DNA from: Eutreptiella sp. 'Long Island Sound 2002'
Taxonomy: Eukaryota > Euglenozoa > Euglenophyceae > Eutreptiales > Eutreptiaceae
Length of the DNA stretch: 64,000 nt
Direction of reading: 5' to 3'
Assembly: GCA_964036045.1 (NCBI GenBank)
Contig: OZ038381.1
Coordinates: 153,344,352 to 153,408,351 of the forward strand
The translations under genes were made by a program, and so were the position numbers. The notes under the pieces are model-generated. The model did not search any database, had not been told where the DNA came from, and saw only the letters and a list, made by a program, of their open reading frames with translations. Below are positions 57,060 through 64,000 of this stretch, piece by piece (the stretch's first letter is position 1; every line of letters starts with the position of its first letter).

Positions 57060-59335
57060 GCCTCCTGCCAGGCCAATGGGGGGCCATCTTCCTCAGAGAA
57101 CCGGGCGCACCAACCTGGGGGGGACGGGGAGTCCAGCCCAAGGGGTGTTCGGAGCCTCCTGCCAGGCCTACGGGGGGCCACCTTCTTCAGAAAACCGGGC
57201 GCACCGGCCTGGGGGGGACGGGGAGTCCAGCCCAGGGGGTGTTCGGAGCCTCCTGCCAGGCCAATGGGGGGCCAATATCTTCGGAGAACCGGGCGCACCA
57301 GCCTGGGGGGGACGGGGAGTCCAGCCCAGGGGGTGTTCGGAGCCTCCTGCCAGGCCTACGTGGGGTCATCTTCCTCAGAGAACCGGGCACACCAGCCCGG
57401 GGGGGACGGGGAGTCCTGCCCAGGGGGTGTTCGGGGTCTCCTGCTAGGCCAATGGGGGGCCATCTTCTTCAGACAACCGGGCGCACCGGCCCGGGGGGGA
57501 CAGGGAGTCCTGCCCAGCGGGTGTTCGGAGCCTCCTGCCAGGCCAATGGCGGGCCATCTTCCTCAGAGAACCGGGCGCACCGGCCTGGGGGGGGCGGGGA
57601 GTCCAGCCCAAGGGGTGTTCGGAGCCTCCTGCCAGGCCTACGGGGGGCCATCTTCTTCAGAGAACCGGGCGCACCGGCCTGCGGGGGACGGGGAGTCCAG
57701 CCCAGGGGGTGTTCAGAGCCTCCTGCCAGGGCCAATGGGGGGCCAATATCTTCGGAGAACCAGGCGCACCGGCCTGGGGGGGACGGGGAGTCCAGCCCAG
57801 GGGGTGTTCGGAGCCTCCTGCCAGGCCAATGGGGGGCCAATATCTTCGGAGAACCGGGCGCACCAGCCTGGGGGGGACGGGGAGTCCAGCCCAGGGGGTG
57901 TTCGGAGCCTCCTGCCAGGCCTACGTGGGGTCATCTTCCTCAGAGAACCGGGCGCACCAGCCCGGGGGGGACGGGGAGTCCTGCCCAGGGGGTGTTCGGG
58001 GTCTCCTGCTAGGCCAATGGGGGGCCATCTTCTTCAGACAACCGGGCGCACCGGCCCGGGGGGGACAGGGAGTCCTGCCCAGCGGGTGTTCGGAGCCTCC
58101 TGCCAGGCCAATGGCGGGCCATCTTCCTCGGAGAACCGGGCGCACCGGCCTGGGGGGGGCGGGGAGTCCAGCCCAAGGGGTGTTCGGAGCCTCCTGCCAG
58201 GCCTACGGGGGGCCATCTTCTTCAGAGAACCGGGCGCACCGGCCTGCGGGGGACGGGGAGTCCAGCCCAGGGGTTGTTCAGAGCCTCCTGCCAGGGCCAA
58301 TGGGGGGCCAATATCTTCGGAGAACCAGGCGCACCGGCCTGGGGAGGACGGGGAGTCCAGCCCAGGGGGTGTTCGGAGCCTCCTGCCAGGCCAATGGGGG
58401 CCATCTTCTTCAGAGAACCGGGCGCACCGGCCTGGGGGGGACGGGGAGTCCTGCCCAGGGGGTGTTCGGAGTCTCCTGCAAGGCCAGTGGGGGGCATCTT
58501 CTTCAGAGAACCGGGCGCACCAGCCCGGGGGGGACGGGGAGTCCTGCCCAGGGGGTGTTCGGAGTCTCCTGTCAGGCCAATGGGGGGCCATCTTCTTCAG
58601 AGAGCCGGGCGCACCAGCCCGGGGGGGACGGGGAGTCCTGCCCAGGGGATGTTCGGAGTCTCCTGCAAGGCCAGTGGGGGGCCATCTTCTTCAGAGAACC
58701 GGGCGCACAGGCCCGGGGGGGATGGGGAGTCCTGCCCAGGGGGTGTTCGGAGTCTCCTGCCAGGGCCAATGGTGGGCCATCTTCTTCAGAGAAACGGGCG
58801 CACCGGCCTGGCAGGGACGGGGAGTCCTGCCCAGGGGGTGTTCGGAGTCTCCTGCAAGGCCAGTGGGGGGCCATCTTCTTCAGAGAACCGGGCGCACCGG
58901 CCCGGGGGGGACGGGGAGTCCTGCCCAGGGGGTGTTCGGAGTTTCTTGCCAGGGCCAACGGGGGGCCATCTTCTTCAGAGAACCGGGCGCACCGGCCCGG
59001 GGGGGACGGGGAGTCCTGCCAAGGGGGTGTTCGGCGTCTCCTGCCAGGGCCAACGGGGGGACATCTTCTTCAGAGAACCGGGCGCACCGGCCTGGGGGGG
59101 ACGGGGAGTCCTGCCCAGGGGGTGTTCGGAGTCTCCTGCAAGGCCAGTGGGGGGCCATCTTCTTCAGAGAACCGGGTGCACCGGCCCGGGGGGGACGGGG
59201 AGTCCTGCCCAGGGGGTGTTCGGAGTCTCCTGCCAGGCCAATGGGGGGCCATCTTCTTCGGAGAACCTGGCGCACCGGCCCTGGGGGGACGGGGAGCCCA
59301 GCCCAGGGGGTGTTTGGAGCCTCCGGCAGGACCCG
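57060..59335. repeat. 94 bp minisatellite, about 24 units, related to the 82 bp unit
   Basis: GTTCGGAG recurs at 57,147, 57,241 and 57,335, a 94 bp period. The unit keeps CGGAG, TCCTGC, AGAACCGGGCGCACCGGCC, GGGGAGTCC and GCCCAGGGGGTG of the 82 bp unit, but has CAATGGGGGGCCATCTTC plus TTCAGAG in place of GGGCCTGTGGGGACGT. Variants include an ATATCTTCGGAG version. The change from one unit to the other at about 57,060 is abrupt. Confidence 0.88.
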
Positions 59336-60660
59336 TGGGTACTCCCTTCTACCTCTTAGCAGCAGCAGGCAAGTATGCAGGCAGTACTGGGGGTCATAAC
59401 CCTGGGGTAACAGTATCTGGGACTCAACGTGAGTCCTCTTAACCAGGAACAACCCCAAACACCGCCGGGGCTTAACTCCCGAACATAACGGTGTTTGGGG
59501 CCCCCGTGGGCCTTATGAGCCCACGGAGTGTACTGAGGCGTGGCTACCAGCACTTAAAGTCTGGCCTGCCATACCCATTGCTGGGCTCGCCTCAGTACAG
59601 CCGGTCGGGTCCGGCTCTGGGGGCTGCGCACTAAACTGGCACCGGGGGAGGGCCATTTACCCGGTTAAGCATTATTTACGGCGGTAGGCACTATTTATTA
59701 CATTAGGTAGTTACTCAGCGCAATTGGTTACCCCGCAGACATGCCCCTTCCAGTGGTGCGCTCACCTTTGGGGCTGCCTTTGGGGGATCGGGGGCTGTTA
59801 CCCCTCCCGGACGCCCTCTCTGGTGTTGGCGCCGGGGTGGTGGCCGGGGGGCCTTATACCTTACCCCAAAGGATGTTGGATACCCTTACCGGGGCGTCAA
59901 GCCGGACAGGTGCCCAGGGGGGGCATTCATATTCTTGTTATCTTCATACACATACACATCACATAGGCCAGCTGTCAGTTGGAAAAGACAACTCCACAGG
60001 AGCGCCACTGGCCCTCCTCTGCAAACTCTCTGAGAAAGCGTTCTGAGTATCATCAGGTAAGACCCTGGCACCGCGCCTCTGCTAGGGCGGGGGCCCCTCA
60101 CATGCACCCTCCGGGGCCCTTTCCACCTGCACACCTGGACGCTTGCCATGAAGACCCCGCATTGGAGCCTCCTCGGTGGCGCGCCCGGGCCCAGTTGTTC
60201 ACGCGGCCGGCCGCCGATGCGGGGCCCTGGAGGCGCGCCGCACGGGCGCTGCCACCCTGTGAGAGGGGCAAGGGCAGGAGAAGGGGGTGAAGGGGGGGGC
60301 AGTGGGCAGGGGAGGCGGCACGGAGTGGCTGCGGGAGGCAGTGCATGGGGGGCACTGAGAGCTGCATGGGGGTGTGTGGGATGGAGTTGGGGCAGAGGGC
60401 CCTGTGGGTGGGGCAAAGGCGTTGAGGGGAGATGGAGGGGGAGGCTGTACCAGCCGTCCTCTCCAGGGATCGCTGGTCCGTTCCCGGGGCCCTGGTGGCC
60501 GGTACTAGGGGGACGCGGGGTCCCTGGGGATGGCGCTTGGCACTGGGACGTGCGCGCACCCGACACTGTTAGTACACCGCCTAATGGCAGTGCCCGGGCC
60601 CTGTCGTCCGGGGCTTCGCACCCGGCACCCAGCCCGTGGGTAGAGCTGGGGAGTCCTCAG
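59336..60660. other. Unassigned region with a cluster of inverted repeats
   Basis: No gene is supported. Inverted repeats lie at 59,420-59,426/59,430-59,436, 59,453-59,464/59,489-59,500 (12 bp, perfect) and 59,531-59,540/59,588-59,597 (10 bp, perfect). Beyond about 60,200 the + strand is G-rich with overlapping low-complexity frames. It separates the minisatellites from the tail of LINE copy B. Confidence 0.45.
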
Positions 60661-60689
60661 TGTGGCGTTGCGTTCTGTGGTGTGGTGGT

Positions 60690-60880
60690 GGTGTGTGGCT
60701 CCCCCCATGGTGGGGCGTGCTGCGTTGGTGTGTGGCGCCCCGCATGGTGGGGCGCGCGGCGTTGGGGTGCGGTGTGTTGTGTTGTGTGGCGTTGTGTGTT
60801 GTGGTGGTGTGTGGCCCCCTCATGGTGGGGCGTGCTGCGTTGGTGTGTGGCCCCCCTCATGGTGGGGCGTGATGTGTTGT
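60690..60880. repeat. 37 bp minisatellite in the tail of LINE copy B
   Basis: About five units of the same 37 bp repeat as 37,308-38,060 (CATGGTGGGGCGTGCTGCG), followed by GTGTTGTGTT repeats up to 60,935. On the LINE strand the end reads as ACAAC-rich simple repeats. Confidence 0.75.
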
Positions 60881-63800
60881 GTTGTGTCGCGCCGCGTTGC
60901 TGTGTGTTGTGTTGTGTTGTGTTGTGTTGCGTTGTGTGCCGAAGGCGTTGTTACCAAAGGGCAAAAGGCCGGGATGTCTACCCACGGGTACAGGTAAACG
61001 GGCTGGGCTGTGTGTGTTGTGTGCGCGCTGTGCGTAAGTGTGTAGGCCTCGGCAGGGGGAGGGGGAGTCGGGGAGACCTGGTAAGCTCGCCTCTGGCGAC
61101 CGCGCTTATTCCAGGAGCTCTCGCTGCACCCCTTCCCTTTCTGCTTGCTGGTGCAGGCGTAGCTCCTGCAACGCCCACGCCATTGTGCTGCCCGGGCCCA
61201 GGCCGGCCTTCAGCAGTGTGGCACGCGCCTTGGCGTGGGCGTACCAGATCCGTGTGGACTCTTCCACGACGTGACGGAGGAACTCCGTGCCCAGCGAGTG
61301 GGGCCCTGTACACTCCAGGTGGGCCAGCTGCATGGAGGGGGTCCGCAGGGCTGCTGCCCACTGCTCCAGCACAGTCGGTTCCCACAGCTGGTGTCGCACT
61401 GGGGCCGCCCGTGGCCCCACCTTCTGGTCGAGCCACGCCGCGAGGCGCCGGCGGGCTGGCCCCCACTCGTGCGATTGAGCCGAGCAGGCACACAGGTGGG
61501 GCGCCGTCTCGGGCTGTGTCCCGCACAGGAGGCACCTTGTATCCAGAACCGTGCCCTGGTGGGAGGAACGGTGGGCTAGGACGGTCATGGTCGGGACGTT
61601 GTCCATGCGATGCGCCGTGATGTGGCGCTGCTGGTCGTGGTCGAACCAGTCCAGGGGGAGGCCCCTCCCTGGCATGAAATTCACCCCCCAGCAAGCCTCG
61701 TAGATGGCTTGCGCCGGTATGGAGGCCCGGTTCTGCAACCAGTCACTCAGCGCCGTCGGGGAGAGTTGGCACTGGTAGCGGAAGGGCACTGGGGGGATAA
61801 ATGAGTAGGGGCGCCTGAGGAGCCACGTAAGGTCCACCTCCGGCGGCTCCCGCGTCGCTGCGTCCACACGGACGTTGAGGTCCGTGATCCAGTGCGATGC
61901 TGTGGTCACCACATTGATGGCAGACATCGGGGAGAGGCGCTGCCCCCCCAGGACAGTGGCGTAGAGGTGGTGGATGCCATCTCCGCAGTGCCCTCCTTCC
62001 TGGTACGTGCCGAGGGCCCCCACTGCTGCCTCCGAGTCCGGCACCAGCCAGTAAACCCCCTGCTGTGTCGCCAGCCGGCGGGCATACGAGAGGAGGGCCA
62101 TCGCCTCCCCCTTCTGGAAGGTGCCGACTCCTGAGGCCACCTGGGCCTGATACTCCCCAGGCCCGCTCTGGACGACCCCGGCCATGGCCATACCCGCCTG
62201 CGTGGCCCCTGCATCGACCGCCACGACACTGCCTCGGAGGGTCGCCAGCGCAGGCAGGTCATGGAACCAGACGCCCGGGCGAATCTCTGGGGCCAACACT
62301 CGCGGGGGGTCGGTCGCCCGGCCGTGGGGCGCCAGGAGGGCCATGTCCCCATGGTGCTCCCTGAGGTGGGTGCGCAGGGCCTGGTGTAGCTCCGCTGGCA
62401 CTGTCCCCTCCGTATCGAGGGAGTAATAGAGGGGCCCCTTGTGCGGGTGCCCCGGGCATTTGTGCGCCATGCACTCCGCTGGATATTGGAAGCGCGCTAC
62501 CGCCGCCGGGGCTATGGCGATCCACGGAAACGGCGGCAGCGTCGAGGTGACCGTCACGAGAGGGGCCTGCGATGTGCTGGCCCAGTTCCAGTAGGCGGCA
62601 TTCGGGGGGGCTGTCGTCCACACGACGGTGGGCGCCCTGACCCCAGTGCGCTGGACCTGGGCCAGGGACTCCTGCCGGTGGTCGCCCCACAGCTGGGCGT
62701 GCAGTGGCGCATCCACCTGCACTTGGATATCCAGGAGGGCCACCAGGAGGCGGTGGAGCCTGGTGTCGCTGGGCAGGGTGCCCGGGGGCTGCTGGCGTAC
62801 CCGGGGAGCTGGCGCCCAGCCCGTGGTCTCCATGGTGTCCTGCTGGGCCGCGGTCATCCAGAGGGGCTGCCCCCTATGGTATATCGTCTCCATTCGGGTG
62901 GTTTTGGCCGCCCGGCCCCCCACTATGACTTCCGCCTGATAGGTGGGCACGGCCCTCGGGATCCAATCCTTGGGCGCCGCTTGCCATCGCGGCGTGGGTT
63001 CCCTCAGGAGCGGGACCAGTACCGCAGCGTGGCGGACCAGCCACGCTCGTAGCCCCGGGATCCCCTTCCGGGCTGGCGCTCGTCTCTTCAGGGCCCGCTC
63101 CGGTAGCACCTGGTGATTCTCTGTGTAGAGGTCGCCGAGGTGATGGTAGCCCAGGGCCTGCACCGTTTCGTACACCGTCGGGGGGACGACCACCTGCGCG
63201 ACGGCGCCATACTGAGTCGTGTACACCTCCACCGGGGGGGCAGGGGCCGCCGCTGCCGCTGATCGCGGCCCACCGGGACCGCGGACCAGGATGGGGGTGG
63301 TCCCTGAGCACTGGCCTGGCATCCACATGGGCATGGCCACCTCATCCACGACCCGCTGCAGGGTGGCTATGAGGTGGGGCCACTTGGGGTGATGCGAGTA
63401 CTGCCCCGGGGTAAGCACCGCCGGGCAGCCCCCCCTGAGCACCTGGTGCGTTTGCAGGGAGTAGGCCTGGGAGTCCCGGAAGTCTCGCTTGGCCCAGGCC
63501 CCCTGCCTAACCCACTCTCGAACCACCGCCGCCTGCCACGAGTGCTCTGACCGAGTGAGACCCTGGCACCCATGCTCCCAGGGTCCCCAGAGAGCGTCGG
63601 TATGAGCGTGGCGGGAGATGCCCGTCACGTGCTTGTATGCTCCCACCATGAGGGCATCGTTTGCCGCGTGTACCTTGGCCGTGGGGCGGTACACGCTGGC
63701 CAGGGGGAGCAGCTTGCTCGGGAGCTTGGCCATGAGTACCATCATGGCCGCGTCCGGGGAGAGCCGCTGGGGGCGGAGCTGTGTCCAGAGCTCCGCCCTA

Positions 63801-64000
63801 ACCTCCGGCAGGTTGCGGGGGGCCGTAGGCGCCCCCTGGAGGTAAATGTCGGTTCCCATATATCGGAGGACCCTGGAGGGCTGTATCTGCGGGGCCCCTG
63901 CCAGCGCCTCCCGCCGCTGGTCTGGGGTACACGTCACCCACGCGCGGCCCAGGTGGCGGGCCACGGCTGCTGGCGTAGGCGACCGTAGGGGCTGTGGGTC
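60881..64000 (-). mobile_element. LINE copy B, 3' part, continuing beyond the window
   Basis: On the minus strand it contains a reverse transcriptase thumb, a long linker, RNase H, a zinc knuckle and a 3' untranslated segment with tail repeats. The reading frame is open to base 64,000, so the reverse transcriptase core and any endonuclease lie outside. Its sequence differs from the OTU-bearing LINE, so it is another family. Confidence 0.8.
61106..64000 (-). CDS. LINE polyprotein, C-terminal part (partial, open at window end)
   Basis: An uninterrupted frame of about 964 codons ends in TAA at 61,106-61,108; the start lies outside. Counting residues from a GTG at 63,964, RVLRYMGTDIYLQG (about 30-43) is the start of the reverse transcriptase thumb region. 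RNase H follows: VVAVDAGATQAG (near 583), KGEAMALLSYA (near 623), YWLVPDSEAAVG (near 643) and WITDLNVRVDAAT (near 698), giving the acidic set. CLLCGTQPETAPHLCACS (near 811-828) is the C-terminal Cys/His knuckle. No stops or frameshifts were seen, in contrast to every other element here, so this may be the youngest copy in the window. Confidence 0.8.
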   Translation of the reverse strand, partial: DPQPLRSPTPAAVARHLGRAWVTCTPDQRREALAGAPQIQPSRVLRYMGTDIYLQGAPTAPRNLPEVRAELWTQLRPQRLSPDAAMMVLMAKLPSKLLPLASVYRPTAKVHAANDALMVGAYKHVTGISRHAHTDALWGPWEHGCQGLTRSEHSWQAAVVREWVRQGAWAKRDFRDSQAYSLQTHQVLRGGCPAVLTPGQYSHHPKWPHLIATLQRVVDEVAMPMWMPGQCSGTTPILVRGPGGPRSAAAAAPAPPVEVYTTQYGAVAQVVVPPTVYETVQALGYHHLGDLYTENHQVLPERALKRRAPARKGIPGLRAWLVRHAAVLVPLLREPTPRWQAAPKDWIPRAVPTYQAEVIVGGRAAKTTRMETIYHRGQPLWMTAAQQDTMETTGWAPAPRVRQQPPGTLPSDTRLHRLLVALLDIQVQVDAPLHAQLWGDHRQESLAQVQRTGVRAPTVVWTTAPPNAAYWNWASTSQAPLVTVTSTLPPFPWIAIAPAAVARFQYPAECMAHKCPGHPHKGPLYYSLDTEGTVPAELHQALRTHLREHHGDMALLAPHGRATDPPRVLAPEIRPGVWFHDLPALATLRGSVVAVDAGATQAGMAMAGVVQSGPGEYQAQVASGVGTFQKGEAMALLSYARRLATQQGVYWLVPDSEAAVGALGTYQEGGHCGDGIHHLYATVLGGQRLSPMSAINVVTTASHWITDLNVRVDAATREPPEVDLTWLLRRPYSFIPPVPFRYQCQLSPTALSDWLQNRASIPAQAIYEACWGVNFMPGRGLPLDWFDHDQQRHITAHRMDNVPTMTVLAHRSSHQGTVLDTRCLLCGTQPETAPHLCACSAQSHEWGPARRRLAAWLDQKVGPRAAPVRHQLWEPTVLEQWAAALRTPSMQLAHLECTGPHSLGTEFLRHVVEESTRIWYAHAKARATLLKAGLGPGSTMAWALQELRLHQQAEREGVQRELLE

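Larger units (their letters stand above)
40455..57060. repeat. 82 bp minisatellite, about 200 units, with higher-order structure
   Basis: A typical unit contains GGTGGTCGGAGCGTCCTGC, AGGGCCTGTGGGGACGTAG, AACCGGGCACACCGGCC and TGGGGGGATGGGGAGTCC, then TGCCCAGG, totalling 82 bp. Two unit types (GGACGTAGAACC and GGATGGACAACC) often alternate, giving 164 bp dimers, clearest beyond 52,000. Larger duplications are nested inside. Dense G-runs make the + strand a candidate for quadruplex formation. Frames of 1,700-1,950 codons on the minus strand and hundreds of codons on the plus strand exist only because the unit lacks stops. Confidence 0.93.

Overview
The window looks like a repeat-dense stretch of nuclear DNA from a GC-rich eukaryote, probably a protist or alga with a large genome. 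I cannot place it further. Nothing resembles a bacterial operon, and I found no convincing single-copy host gene. Almost all recognisable coding sequence belongs to retrotransposons: two chromodomain Ty3/gypsy-like elements and three non-LTR (LINE) copies. About a third of the window (about 38,997-59,335) is minisatellite DNA.

Layout. 1-1,100: purine-rich DNA with a ~60-65 bp tandem repeat. 1,131-11,878 (+): a decayed LINE with three tandem OTU-protease-like domains, a long uncharacterised part, an APE-type endonuclease, reverse transcriptase, RNase H and a C-terminal zinc knuckle. 11,879-12,480: a region of hairpins sharing one loop sequence. 12,481-28,073 (+): a Gly/Pro-rich ORF1-like frame, split by a 13,153 bp chromovirus (12,677-25,829) with 2.36 kb LTRs, a GCTA target duplication, an initiator-Met tRNA primer site, a polypurine tract, and gag-pol in one frame with five in-frame stops. 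28,074-32,500: mostly unassigned, with small hairpin and TATA-bearing repeats. 32,501-36,421 (-): a second, heavily mutated Ty3-like pol, also ending in a chromodomain. 37,308-38,996 (-): a 5'-truncated LINE 3' end. 38,997-40,454: a 47 bp minisatellite. About 40,455-57,060: an 82 bp minisatellite of roughly 200 units. About 57,060-59,335: a 94 bp minisatellite related to the 82 bp one. 59,336-60,660: unassigned, with strong inverted repeats. 60,690-64,000 (-): a second copy of the truncated LINE, with an open frame running off the window.

How the parts relate. The chromovirus integrated into the 12,481-28,073 frame; removing it and one target-site copy restores a continuous frame. The internal stops in the chromovirus, the OTU LINE and the interrupted frame are almost all TGA or TAG with the frame continuing after them, as expected from C-to-T decay of CGA and CAG codons or G-to-A decay of TGG. 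The two truncated LINE copies share a 37 bp repeat in their 3' tails and bracket the giant minisatellite block. Very long reading frames inside that block occur on both strands and in several phases, so I treat them as by-products of stop-poor repeats.

Limits. All frame, repeat-period and motif statements come from reading the sequence. No database search, alignment software or fold prediction was run. Some frameshifts lie in homopolymers and could be assembly errors.
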